A stretch of DNA of 50,042 nt from an uncultured Geobacter sp. GTDB lineage: Bacteria; Desulfobacterota; Desulfuromonadia; Geobacterales; Geobacteraceae. Location of the stretch: the NCBI GenBank assembly GCA_903915655.1, contig CAIWTU010000114.1:1-50042 (forward strand), read 5' to 3'. The notes under the pieces were generated by a model, which saw only the letters and a program-made list of their open reading frames with translations, made no database searches and was not told the DNA's origin. Shown here one piece after another: positions 39,590 to 48,171 of the stretch; the stretch's first letter is position 1; each line of letters opens with the position of its first letter. The position numbers and the translations under genes are program-made.

Positions 39590-41010
39590 TGGATATCCTG
39601 CTGCTTTCCGCGAACCGTGAGAGGACCCCCTATCCGGTATTTCCTCTCGGTCTTGCCTTCTTGGCTGGACCGCTTGCTGCTGCGGGGCACTCCCTGCGGT
39701 CGCTTGATCTCTGTTTTGTGGAAGATCCCGAGGCTGAGATACGGGAGATCCTCTCCCTCTTTTCGCCTGGAGTGATAATAATTTCTATCAGGAATATAGA
39801 CAATGTTTCATATCCAGGCGCCCGTTCGTATCTTGCCGGAGTTAAAGAGGTTGTCTCGCTCTGTCGCGGCGCCGCCCCGATAATTCTGGGTGGTTCGGGG
39901 TTTTCCCTCATGCCGGTGGAACTCCTTTCCCATCTGGGAGGAGATTACGGGATCGTTGGTGAAGGCGAAACTGTTGTCACGAGCCTTGTCGCCGCTCTGT
40001 CAACAGGGGCGTCCACGGCTTCGCTGCCGGGGGTGCTGGCTAAGGGTGATTCCTGCTACATTCAGGCTGAACCGATCGATGCTATTGGCCGTCCGGAGCG
40101 GAACCTCTTTCAGGTGGAGCGATATTTCAGGGAAGGGGGAATGGCTAACCTGCAGACCAAGCGGGGGTGTCCCTTCTCCTGCATCTACTGCACCTACCCG
40201 ATACTGGAGGGGCGCAGGGTGAGGCTTCGCCCCATTCCCGACGTAATCGCCGAGATAAAAGAGCTGGTCGGCAAGTACGCGGTTGACTATATTTATTTTG
40301 TTGATGATATCTTCAATTTCCCGCTGGAATATGCCGAAGAACTCTGCCGGGCCATGATTGCCTCCGCCCTCAAGGTCAACTGGACAGCCTTCATCAATCC
40401 GCAGTTCATGACGTCTGGCCTTTTCCTGGCCATGATCGAGGCTGGGTGCGACGCCTTTGAGTTCGGTACCGACTCAGGTTCGCCCGTCATGCTGAAAAAC
40501 CTGGGCAAGTCGTTCGGAGTAGAGGAGATCAGGTCGGTTTCCATGCTCTGCCGCGAACATGGCGTCGATTTTGCGCACTACATTTTGTTCGGAGGCCCCG
40601 GAGAAACCGAACAGACCGTTATGGAAAGTTTTGCCCTGATGGATGAACTGGCTCCAGTTGCCGTAATCGGCATGACAGGAATCAGAATTTATCCGGGTAC
40701 TCCCTTGCACCGCAGGGCGCTGGAGGAAGGGGTCATTACCGCAGCAACCGACCTCCTTGACCCGGTATTCTATATCTCCCCGGCAGTGGGGGAGAACCTC
40801 TGTTCCCTGGTGACGGAACAGGCAATGCAGAGAAAAAACTGGGTTCTGCCGGGGCTGGAGATAAACATGAGCGATACCATGCTCTCCGCAATCCGCCACT
40901 TTACGGTCCGGGGACCATTGTGGAAGCTGATGAAAAGGGTGGGGCGAAGCCGGGTCCGACCGATGCGGCAGGCTGCCGAGACAGGCTCAGGGGTACCGGT
41001 TCTCCCTTGA
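39589..41010 (+). CDS. B12-binding-type radical SAM protein (2)
   Basis: 473 residues from the ATG at 39589, overlapping the thioesterase stop. An N-terminal B12-binding-like domain (PVFPLGLAFLAGPLAAAGH, IILGGSGFSL, GEGETVV) precedes CPFSCIYC (C194, C198, C201). Barrel blocks YFVDDIFNFPLEYAEELC and FEFGTDSGSPVMLKNLGKSF follow. It is only distantly like the first B12-type protein, so it is not a simple duplicate. The C-terminal 70 residues are basic and may contact membrane or partner. Confidence 0.87.
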   Translation: MDILLLSANRERTPYPVFPLGLAFLAGPLAAAGHSLRSLDLCFVEDPEAEIREILSLFSPGVIIISIRNIDNVSYPGARSYLAGVKEVVSLCRGAAPIILGGSGFSLMPVELLSHLGGDYGIVGEGETVVTSLVAALSTGASTASLPGVLAKGDSCYIQAEPIDAIGRPERNLFQVERYFREGGMANLQTKRGCPFSCIYCTYPILEGRRVRLRPIPDVIAEIKELVGKYAVDYIYFVDDIFNFPLEYAEELCRAMIASALKVNWTAFINPQFMTSGLFLAMIEAGCDAFEFGTDSGSPVMLKNLGKSFGVEEIRSVSMLCREHGVDFAHYILFGGPGETEQTVMESFALMDELAPVAVIGMTGIRIYPGTPLHRRALEEGVITAATDLLDPVFYISPAVGENLCSLVTEQAMQRKNWVLPGLEINMSDTMLSAIRHFTVRGPLWKLMKRVGRSRVRPMRQAAETGSGVPVLP

Positions 41011-41054
41011 ATGGACGATATTGAGGACAAGTTGCTTATTGTGCGGGAAAGGGT

Positions 41055-41801
41055 TTGATGATGGAATTCAAGGATAAAATCGTAGTGGTAACCGGTGGAA
41101 CCAGAGGGATTGGACGGGCTATTTCCCTCCATTTTGCCGGCGAAGGGGCGAAGGTCACAGCAGCCTACCTGCAGGACGATGCGGCTGCCGAGGCGTTGGT
41201 GCAGGATTCGGCAGGGCTGGCGGGCGTTATCCGGGTGGTGAAAGCGGATGTCAGTACAGCGGAAGGTGCCGTTGCACTTATGGAAACCGCTGCAAAAGAG
41301 ACCGGTTACATCGATATTCTGGTGAACAACGCGGGAATTATACGCGATTCCTTTTTGCCGATGATGTCCGAGCGAGACTGGGATGACGTCCTGAAGGGTA
41401 ACCTCTACCCCCTTTTCCATTGCTGCAAATGGGGGGTCCGGAAGATGATCGGGAAAAGGAGTGGCGTTATTGTCAATATGACCTCTATATCGGCGTTTAC
41501 CGGTAATCCGGGACAGACCAATTATGCCGCCAGCAAGGGGGCTGCTGTCAGTTTCACACGCACCCTGGCCCGTGAGGTCGGTCCTATGGGGATACGGGTA
41601 AACTCCGTGGCGCCGGGACTTGTCGACACAGCGATGGTATCCTCCCTGAAACAGGAAGTGGTTGATACCATCATCAAAAGCGCCTCACTGCGGAGGATCG
41701 GCCGGCCGGAGGAAGTAGCCGAAGCGGTTGCTTTCCTGGCCTCGGAAAAGTCTTCCTATATCACCGGACAGTGCCTTGTAATTGACGGAGGCATAGTTTA
41801 G
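41055..41801 (+). CDS. 3-oxoacyl-ACP reductase (FabG-like SDR)
   Basis: 248 residues. The NADPH site is VVTGGTRGIGRAISLHFAG. The catalytic set is present: LVNNAGI, NMTSISAFTG with Ser, and NYAASKGAAVSFTRTLA with Y and K. The C-terminus SSYITGQCLVIDGGIV is standard. ATGATG at 41055 gives two possible starts. It reduces the beta-keto group in the chain-extension cycle. A 14-codon mini-frame at 41011-41058 bridges the gap to the previous gene. Confidence 0.93.
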   Translation: MMMEFKDKIVVVTGGTRGIGRAISLHFAGEGAKVTAAYLQDDAAAEALVQDSAGLAGVIRVVKADVSTAEGAVALMETAAKETGYIDILVNNAGIIRDSFLPMMSERDWDDVLKGNLYPLFHCCKWGVRKMIGKRSGVIVNMTSISAFTGNPGQTNYAASKGAAVSFTRTLAREVGPMGIRVNSVAPGLVDTAMVSSLKQEVVDTIIKSASLRRIGRPEEVAEAVAFLASEKSSYITGQCLVIDGGIV

Positions 41802-41996
41802 GGGGTCATCTTCTGCCTGGATCGTCTCTTTACCTGCCGGTCCGGCGTGACCTCTCTTGAATGGCGCGACCCTCCTCAGCTCCCTTACCTCCACCTCTTT
41901 TATTTGCTTCCGGTTTTAGTCAGGAATTGTTAAAATAGACGAACCAAGCGAGATCGATTCGAGACACTCCAGAGAGGACGATTATTAGATAACAAA

Positions 41997-43202
41997 ATGA
42001 AAAAGAAAAGGATTGCCATAACCGGTCTCGGTATTTTTTGCGGTGCGGGAAAGAACATAGCCTCTTTTACTGAATCCCTCCTCTCCGGAAAATCTGCGAT
42101 CGGGCCTCTGGATCTGCTCGATGTCTCTGATTTTCAGGGGAAACTCGGCGCACAGGTTAGAGGGTATGATCCGCTGGATTATTTTGGCCGGAAACATGCC
42201 GCAACCCTCTCCCGTGCCGACCAGTTCGGTGTTATTGCCGCGGGGGAAGCCCTTGCTGAGAGCAAAGCAGGGGGCTATTATTCCCCCTATGATATCGGTG
42301 TCTGTCTGGGGGCGGGGGCAGCAGGGATGTTCCAGGGTGAGATCTGGCTTAAGGAAATCATCTCAGGCGGGAGAATGCATCCGTCTCTCCTGAGGGGAGT
42401 TCTCCCGGACCGCACGGCTACGGCCATAGCCGATATTTACACTCTTGGAGGTTACCAGGGCACCATTACGACCGCCTGTTCATCTTCGGCAACGGCCATC
42501 GGCTGGGGTGCGGACCTTGTCGCAACCGGCAGGCTCAAGGCCGTTGTCTGTGGTGGTACCGATGCGCTTTCGCTGCTTACTTTTGCAGGTTTTAATTCTC
42601 TCCGGGTGGTTGATACTGAACCCTGCGCCCCGTTCAGCCTTGATCGCCGGGGGATCTCCCTGGGTGAGGGTGCCGCTTTTTTCGTCCTGGAAGACGAAGA
42701 TGAAGCAAAGGTCAGGGGGGCGAGGATTTACGGCTTTATCCTCGGTTACGCTGCTGCCGGTGAAGCCCATCATATGACCGCCCCGGAACCGTCGGGTGTT
42801 GACGCGGCAAATCTTATGCGGAGCGCCATGCGCTATGCAGGGGTTTCCCCGTCTGGAATTGGATGGGTAAACGCCCATGGGACGGGGACTCCTTTGAACG
42901 ATCTGTTGGAGACCAGGGCTCTTAAACTGGTATTTGGAGAAAGGGCCCGGAAGGTGCCGCTCATCTCTACCAAGGCCCTGACCGGCCACTGTCTCGGCGC
43001 TGCCGGCGCAATAGAAGCGTTGGCGACGGTTATTGCTCTGAATGCCGGAATAATTCCGCAGACGCTTAATTTTAGAGGATATGACCCGGAATGTGACCTG
43101 GAATACTGCCATGGGGGGAAGGTTACCTCTTCCGCTCACCTGGCCCTTTCCAACTCATTTGCCTTTGGCGGGAACATAACCTCTCTGGTGTTGGGGATAT
43201 GA
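41997..43202 (+). CDS. Beta-ketoacyl-ACP synthase (FabF-like, active)
   Basis: 401 residues. The full catalytic set is there: C161 in TTACSSSATA, H294 in VNAHGTGTPLND, K326 and H331 in STKALTGHCLGAAG. The N-terminus KRIAITGLGIFCGAG and C-terminus SNSFAFGGNI are standard. It extends the acyl chain by Claisen condensation. It follows a 195-base gap without an obvious ribosome-binding site or terminator and overlaps the next ketosynthase by 4 nt, so the two probably form a heterodimer. Confidence 0.94.
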   Translation: MKKKRIAITGLGIFCGAGKNIASFTESLLSGKSAIGPLDLLDVSDFQGKLGAQVRGYDPLDYFGRKHAATLSRADQFGVIAAGEALAESKAGGYYSPYDIGVCLGAGAAGMFQGEIWLKEIISGGRMHPSLLRGVLPDRTATAIADIYTLGGYQGTITTACSSSATAIGWGADLVATGRLKAVVCGGTDALSLLTFAGFNSLRVVDTEPCAPFSLDRRGISLGEGAAFFVLEDEDEAKVRGARIYGFILGYAAAGEAHHMTAPEPSGVDAANLMRSAMRYAGVSPSGIGWVNAHGTGTPLNDLLETRALKLVFGERARKVPLISTKALTGHCLGAAGAIEALATVIALNAGIIPQTLNFRGYDPECDLEYCHGGKVTSSAHLALSNSFAFGGNITSLVLGI

Positions 43203-44239
43203 CAGAAAGAGATAATAAAATCGTGGTAACCGGGCTTGCCGCCATTTCTTCGGCGGGAGTCGGGACAGATCCCATCAGGGAGGCCCTGCGGGACGGAATG
43301 AGCCGCCTGCAGCCGGTGCCAGAAGAGGTTCTGGGTGGTGGACATTTTTGGGGGCAGGTCCGGGGGTTCAAGGTTTCCGACTACATGCCGCCGCTGAAGG
43401 CCCGCAAATTCGACCGGTGCAGTCAGTTTGCAGTTGTTGCCGCCGGTATGGCCCTGAAAGATGCGGGAATAGAGTTGGGCCGAATGGATCGAGCCAGGAT
43501 AGGGATCTTGCTTGGTTGCGGTTTCGGCGGAATCACAAATTCGGAGGAGTTCCTGCGGGGATATTTTACCAAAGGCGTTGACGGCCTCATCCCGATGCTC
43601 TTCCCAAATACGGTTTCAAATGCGCCGGCGAGCAACGCGTCCATTGAATATGGCTTGAAGGGTCCCAATGTCACCCTCGTGCAACGCTTCTGTTCGGCAG
43701 AGTCGGCACTCCTGATGGCCTGCCGTTTTCTGGAAGAGGACCGGGCCGATGTCATGCTGACTGGTGGCGTAGACGAACTGAATTCTACCATGATGCGGGG
43801 ATTCAGTGCAGTGGGGCAGTTGCGGAGTTACGCTCGTGGATTCACCGAAGGTGCCGGTTTGCTGGTGCTGGAGAAGGGGGCTTATGCCCGGCAGCGTGGT
43901 GCATCGATCCGGGGCAGTCTGGGTGATATCAGGAGCATCGGTCGCCTGGTAAAGGGGGCCGAGGAGGAAGGTCTGTCCCGGTTGCTCGGGACGACGCAAG
44001 ACCTTTCGCTCCTCTCCCTGTCAGGGGTTGCTGCCGGGATGGAAACTGTTCTGAAGAGATTTCCGTCTACCCCCCGGCTGGAAACTGGTAGAATCCTCGG
44101 ATATTCACTTGCCATGGGGGGGCTCTCCATGGCTGCGCTGCTTCTTTCTCTGTTGTCCGGTCAACGTGCCGTTCATCTTGCGGCCTCTCCGGAAGGGCCC
44201 TACTATGCCGTCGAATTCAACGGGGGTCCATCTGTTTAA
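43199..44239 (+). CDS. Degenerate ketosynthase (chain-length-factor-like)
   Basis: 346 residues, about 55 shorter than its partner. The N-terminal half is ketosynthase-like (VVTGLAAISSAGVGTD, NTVSNAPASNASIEYGLKGP) and keeps Cys (C165) in LVQRFCSAESA. The second half is reduced: no NAHGTGT motif with His, and GHCLGAAG is replaced by GYSLAMGG, so both catalytic His are lost. It resembles the KS-beta/chain length factor of type II polyketide and aryl polyene systems, although the Cys of the active site remains. It likely sets chain length in complex with the preceding enzyme. Confidence 0.82.
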   Translation: MTERDNKIVVTGLAAISSAGVGTDPIREALRDGMSRLQPVPEEVLGGGHFWGQVRGFKVSDYMPPLKARKFDRCSQFAVVAAGMALKDAGIELGRMDRARIGILLGCGFGGITNSEEFLRGYFTKGVDGLIPMLFPNTVSNAPASNASIEYGLKGPNVTLVQRFCSAESALLMACRFLEEDRADVMLTGGVDELNSTMMRGFSAVGQLRSYARGFTEGAGLLVLEKGAYARQRGASIRGSLGDIRSIGRLVKGAEEEGLSRLLGTTQDLSLLSLSGVAAGMETVLKRFPSTPRLETGRILGYSLAMGGLSMAALLLSLLSGQRAVHLAASPEGPYYAVEFNGGPSV

Positions 44240-44618
44240 CTACAATCCAACAGCGTATCTTCCCCATACCAATCCGTTTCTCTATGTAGATAAGATTCTT
44301 TCTCTCGAACAGGGAATTGGCGCCAGCGGTCTGAAAGTGGTTACCCACGACCAGGGCGGTTACCCCCCTCTACTCTTGCTTGAATCGATAGCACAACTGG
44401 CGGGTATCGCCGCAGCCAGTGCGGAAGGGGAGGGGGGCTTCCTCGCCAGGGTCGATCATGCCGAATTTGCTCACCGGTTATCTGCCGGTGACAAGATCAT
44501 CATCACAGTACGGATAGTGAAATCGTTCGGGCGACTCTTCCTCTGTGAGGGGGACGCAACCGTGGAAGGGGAAAAAGTTGCTTCAGCCTGCCTGACCCTT
44601 GGGGTGGGGAAGTTATGA
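44205..44618 (+). CDS. FabZ/ApeI-like 3-hydroxyacyl-ACP dehydratase
   Basis: 137 residues from the ATG at 44205, overlapping the ketosynthase-like gene by 35 nt. The hotdog opens YLPHTNPFLYVDKILSLE, with the catalytic His as in HxxPFLxVD of FabZ. The catalytic Glu lies in PPLLLLESIAQLAGI. VDHAEFAHRLSAGD and VKSFGRLFLCEGDATVEG complete the fold. It dehydrates the 3-hydroxyacyl-ACP. Without an enoyl reductase in the cluster the double bonds would be left in the chain. Confidence 0.85.
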   Translation: MPSNSTGVHLFNYNPTAYLPHTNPFLYVDKILSLEQGIGASGLKVVTHDQGGYPPLLLLESIAQLAGIAAASAEGEGGFLARVDHAEFAHRLSAGDKIIITVRIVKSFGRLFLCEGDATVEGEKVASACLTLGVGKL

Positions 44619-45262
44619 TATTCTTGAAAGTCAGGGGCGGGGAAATTGCCGTTGTATTTGCAACTTTGCTCATCGCCTTGAGCATCTTTTTGACAACAGT
44701 CCCCGCCGTTTCGGCGCGACAGATTTCCCCGCTTCAGGGGATGGAACTGCTTCGACGGAGCTTTTCCGGACTAACCGACTTTACGGCCGAGATTACCCAG
44801 GAGAAACAGATATCGCTCCTGAAAAAGAAAATAGTGGTGAACGGCATCGTCCGTTTCAAAAAACCGGATGTCTTCTACATGGAGCTCTTCCCACCCTATC
44901 CCAGCCGCATCCTGTTGCGCGACAACGCCTTGTCCCTCTTCCTTCCCGCCGAAAACGTACGGAATAATATAATCCTTTCTCCCGGACAGAGCCTCCGTCG
45001 CTGGTTTGCTTACCTCGACGGTCCGGCAACCTCCCTCCCTGACGGGGTTGAAGTTCGTGCCGAGACACGGGATAACATGACGACCCTGCAGATAACTCCC
45101 CGACAGAAAGGCGCCGTGAAGGAGTTACGCCTGACTTTTCTGGAGAACGGAAACCTCTCCCGTCTCGTAATCGAAGAGGAAAACAGGGACCGGACCGTTC
45201 TCAACTTTCGCAGCATGCGCCGCAATGTCGGATTGACCGAGAAGGATTTCCGGCTGGAGTGA
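44615..45262 (+). CDS. LolA-like outer-membrane lipid carrier
   Basis: 215 residues with a signal peptide/anchor at 10-33 and cleavage near VSARQ. The LolA fold is clear: FSGLTDFTAEITQEKQ, GIVRFKKPDVFYMELFPPYP, a hydrophobic cavity, and REVRAE-like strands after. Start ATG overlaps the dehydratase stop. LolA-like proteins of this kind occur at the end of aryl polyene clusters and may ferry the finished lipid across the periplasm. The gene ends the cluster and is convergent with a two-component pair. Confidence 0.85.
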   Translation: MIFLKVRGGEIAVVFATLLIALSIFLTTVPAVSARQISPLQGMELLRRSFSGLTDFTAEITQEKQISLLKKKIVVNGIVRFKKPDVFYMELFPPYPSRILLRDNALSLFLPAENVRNNIILSPGQSLRRWFAYLDGPATSLPDGVEVRAETRDNMTTLQITPRQKGAVKELRLTFLENGNLSRLVIEEENRDRTVLNFRSMRRNVGLTEKDFRLE

Positions 45263-45298
45263 TATTTTATACAGAAGCGGTTTGACAGTCTAACGTTA

Positions 45299-45679
45299 TT
45301 ACCTGCCCGCTCCAAGATGATCCTCTATGCAGGTTAAGAGGTCATCCAGGTTTACAGGCTTTGCCATGAACGTATGCCGTCCAATTACGCTTCCGGTCGG
45401 TTGAGTCTCCTCCTTGGTAACGATGGCGGTCAGGAAGACAATGGGAATATGCTTCAGGTCATCATCTTCGGCAAAAATGGCGGCAACCGAGCCTCCATCC
45501 AGATCAGGCATCATAACGTCGAGCAGAACGATGTCTGGTCTGAAGCTCCTGGCCGCGGTAATAGCCCGGCGCCCCGAATTCTCCTCCATCACCAGATAAT
45601 TCCCCTTGGCTTCCAGCCCTCTCCGGATCATATGGGTAAGGCTTACTTCGTCATCAACTACCAGTATCTTTTTTTTCAT
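45299..45679 (-). CDS. Single-domain response regulator
   Basis: 126 residues: ILVVDDE with acidic pair, phospho-acceptor D54 in IVLLDVMMPD, Thr in VFLTAI and Lys in FMAKPVNLDDLL. There is no output domain, so it signals by protein contact, CheY/Spo0F style. Its ATG overlaps the kinase stop (TAATG), the kinase being upstream. Confidence 0.92.
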   Translation of the reverse strand: MKKKILVVDDEVSLTHMIRRGLEAKGNYLVMEENSGRRAITAARSFRPDIVLLDVMMPDLDGGSVAAIFAEDDDLKHIPIVFLTAIVTKEETQPTGSVIGRHTFMAKPVNLDDLLTCIEDHLGAGR

Positions 45680-46863
45680 TATGACGCGCTCCCCTGGTTT
45701 GTCTTAAACAGCAGTTTGACCACGACGCCCCCCTCTTCCCGGTTCCTGATGTCTATCATGGCATCATGGAGTTCGATGATCTTGCGGGAAATGGACAATC
45801 CAAGACCGGTTCCCTTGCCGACAGGCTTGGTGGTGAAAAAGGGGTCGAACAGCTTGTCGAGTTTGTTTTCGGGTATGCCGTGACCGGTGTCGGTAATTTC
45901 AACCATAACTGCGCTGCTTCCGACCGAAAACGGCTGTTTCATTGCAGAAAAGAGGGCAATATCATTCCGGGAAAGCTCTTTTTGAGCCGTTGTTACGGTT
46001 AGCTTCCCCCCCCCTTCCATTGCCTGTACGGCATTCATGAAGAGGTTGATGAAAACCTGCTGTATCTTGTTCCGGTCCGCTGCAACCGGTGAAATGAAAG
46101 TATCAAGCCTGGTTTCGAGCGTTACCTGTCCCTTGCGCAGTTCGTGCCCGACCAGATTCAGCGCGTTCTCTATGATCGGGTTCAGGTTCTGGGTTTTCAA
46201 TTCGAGTTCGTCTGAGCGGGAGAAATCTACAAGTCCCTTGACGATATAATCGGCCCTCTTGACGGCTCTGTCCATCTCATCGAGCACCTCTTTGAGATCC
46301 TGGTCGCAGCTCAAGGTTGTATCGAGGAAGTTGACTCCAAGCTGAATTATGGCCAAAGGGTTCTTGACTTCATGGGCTACCCCGGCAGCCAGCCTTCCGA
46401 TGGACTCCAGCTTTGCCGCCTGGATAAGCTCCATCTGGGCACTTCTCAGTTCAATATGAGATTGACTTAACTCCTCATGGGCCTTTTTCAGGCTGTCAAA
46501 CTGTGCGGTCAGCCAGGTGAAGATAATGCCTGTGAACGTGCCGATCAGCAGGAAAAGACCCGTACGAATCATCCAGTTAGATGTCTGTTGCGGGATTTCT
46601 TCCAGAACATATAGCGGCATAAACGGCCCGATAACCAGACCGGCTGCCAGCGCTGCCGCAATCCCGCCTGGTATCCTGAACAAGGCAGCTGACAGTACAA
46701 TCGGGAGGTACATCAGGTGGAGCCAGGCGAAGGCAGTTCCACCTGTCCAGTGTACAAGAAGGCCGAGGGAGGCGATGAACGCTGCTATGGCAATTATTGC
46801 TATTGCAGCTGCGCCTCCTCGAAGGTTTCCCCAATTCTCAACAAACGAATCTATGACGTTCAT
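45679..46863 (-). CDS. Membrane sensor histidine kinase
   Basis: 394 residues with four hydrophobic segments in 18-120 and no large periplasmic loop, so it may sense an intramembrane or cytoplasmic signal. A coiled-coil (122-160) leads to AGVAHEVKNPLAIIQLGVNF with H164. The ATPase has INLFMNAVQAMEGGG, DTGHGIPENK, FDPFFTTKPVGKGTGLGLSIS. It pairs with the coupled regulator. Proximity to the lipid cluster may reflect envelope sensing. Confidence 0.92.
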   Translation of the reverse strand: MNVIDSFVENWGNLRGGAAAIAIIAIAAFIASLGLLVHWTGGTAFAWLHLMYLPIVLSAALFRIPGGIAAALAAGLVIGPFMPLYVLEEIPQQTSNWMIRTGLFLLIGTFTGIIFTWLTAQFDSLKKAHEELSQSHIELRSAQMELIQAAKLESIGRLAAGVAHEVKNPLAIIQLGVNFLDTTLSCDQDLKEVLDEMDRAVKRADYIVKGLVDFSRSDELELKTQNLNPIIENALNLVGHELRKGQVTLETRLDTFISPVAADRNKIQQVFINLFMNAVQAMEGGGKLTVTTAQKELSRNDIALFSAMKQPFSVGSSAVMVEITDTGHGIPENKLDKLFDPFFTTKPVGKGTGLGLSISRKIIELHDAMIDIRNREEGGVVVKLLFKTNQGSAS

Positions 46864-46890
46864 ATCGATAATACTCTATGATGAGCAAGT

Positions 46891-47496
46891 TTACAGAAAA
46901 CCGTCCTGCCGCAGCTGTTGAAGAAAAACCCGTGCCGCCTCGCGGCTTACCCTGACTTCATTGTCTGCATCGTAAGTCTTTATGGTGGCAGACCATACCA
47001 GCTCGGCTGTTTTTCCGTCATACAGATTGGTCTGCAGGGTCTCCCGCACATAACTTTTGGCCCCCGGCAGATCGTAGTAACCGCTTGCCGCAGTCCCGTA
47101 GACGGTTCCTGGTTCCCCTTGCTGGGTAACGTTCGTGTCCCCTACGGAGAGTGCCCGGACGGTTATCAGCCCATCGGAGCCTGTTGCCCGGACTGCAGCC
47201 GCAATATCGTTCCGGTGAGCCTTGTCCAGATCCTTGACCAGGGTGTGACTTGCTACCGCGTTGACACCATTGTGGGTAAATAGATCGACCACAACGTTTT
47301 CAAAGAGGGCGCGAAGATTTTCATTGTCTGCAATGCAAAGTATCATCACCTTCTTATAATGTTGTCCCGGTAATGGTTTTTTGTGCCAGGACTCGACAAC
47401 ATTAAGTGACGAGCACCCCGTCAGGAGCAGCAATCCGACGGCCATGAAGGATAAAACAACCCTCCGGGCAGAGTAACGCAGGAAACGGCTTTCCAT
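46891..47496 (-). CDS. Lipoprotein of unknown function, paralogue A
   Basis: 201 residues from the ATG at 47496 (GGAGGATTTG upstream). Signal sequence with lipobox LLTGC. After it, NVVESWHKKPLPGQHYKKVMI and VNAVASHTLVKD match the layout of the next gene (SMVNSWKDPAAPAKQYRKLLV; VSAIPSYTL). Both end in a Leu-rich helix. The two are tandem duplicates, 24 nt apart. No family name is recognised with confidence. Confidence 0.75.
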   Translation of the reverse strand: MESRFLRYSARRVVLSFMAVGLLLLTGCSSLNVVESWHKKPLPGQHYKKVMILCIADNENLRALFENVVVDLFTHNGVNAVASHTLVKDLDKAHRNDIAAAVRATGSDGLITVRALSVGDTNVTQQGEPGTVYGTAASGYYDLPGAKSYVRETLQTNLYDGKTAELVWSATIKTYDADNEVRVSREAARVFLQQLRQDGFL

Positions 47497-47520
47497 CAAA
47501 TCCTCCAGTTAAAAAAATGT

Positions 47521-48171
47521 TCAGATCAGCCCGTCCCGGGTCAGGGACTTAAGAGCCAGATCCGCGACCTCTCCGCTTAGTGTGATGATACCATCGGGGT
47601 TCAGGGCACTCGTGGTTCCCGACCAGATCAGGCGGCCCGTCCCGGCATCGAACAGATTTGTTTCGATGGTCGCGACTGTTGACATGGTCACCTCCACCGA
47701 TTGATGGTCAAAGGTCTCGTACGATACGGCTGCGCCGTAAAAGCCGAAAAGATCAGCTGGGACAAAAACTGGATCAAGGAAACTATCATTCGTGTAGCCG
47801 CGATCAGTCATGATGAAACCGGTACGAACATCCTTATCCTTCTTCACCTTGACCAGGCGGGTGGTGATGACCCCATCTGCGCCCGAATTTTTGACGGCCT
47901 GTTCGAGCCTTGCCCGGGTAGGTTTGCCTTCGGAACCGGTCAGGGTGTAGCTTGGGATTGCCGATACCCCCTTCTTGATCAACTCAGAGGCAAATACTTC
48001 CTCGAATACCTGTCGCGTCTGTGACTTATCAGCCAAGCCGACGACCAAGAGCTTTCGATACTGTTTTGCCGGCGCAGCGGGATCCTTCCATGAATTGACC
48101 ATAGAAACGGAGGCGCAGCCAGTCAACATGAAGAGAAGGAGCGCCAGGAGCATCAGAGTCGAGTTTTTCAT
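47521..48171 (-). CDS. Lipoprotein of unknown function, paralogue B
   Basis: 216 residues from the ATG at 48171; the longer frame to 48246 lacks a ribosome-binding site. Lipobox MLTGC at residues 15-19, then VSMVNSWKDPAAP, LLVVGLADKSQTRQVFEEVF, and ARLEQAVKNSGADGVITTRLV. The last block parallels the other paralogue (AAVRATGSDGLITVRAL). It is probably anchored to the outer membrane. Both genes likely form an operon. Confidence 0.75.
   Translation of the reverse strand: MKNSTLMLLALLLFMLTGCASVSMVNSWKDPAAPAKQYRKLLVVGLADKSQTRQVFEEVFASELIKKGVSAIPSYTLTGSEGKPTRARLEQAVKNSGADGVITTRLVKVKKDKDVRTGFIMTDRGYTNDSFLDPVFVPADLFGFYGAAVSYETFDHQSVEVTMSTVATIETNLFDAGTGRLIWSGTTSALNPDGIITLSGEVADLALKSLTRDGLI

Noticed and set aside
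32862-45262. Calling the cluster a standard aryl polyene locus
   Set aside because: No ammonia lyase, AMP-ligase starter enzyme or MMPL exporter is present, and three radical SAM genes are added.
32862-45262. Calling the cluster a ladderane pathway
   Set aside because: Only the general mix of radical SAM and ketosynthase genes is shared; there is no evidence for the product.
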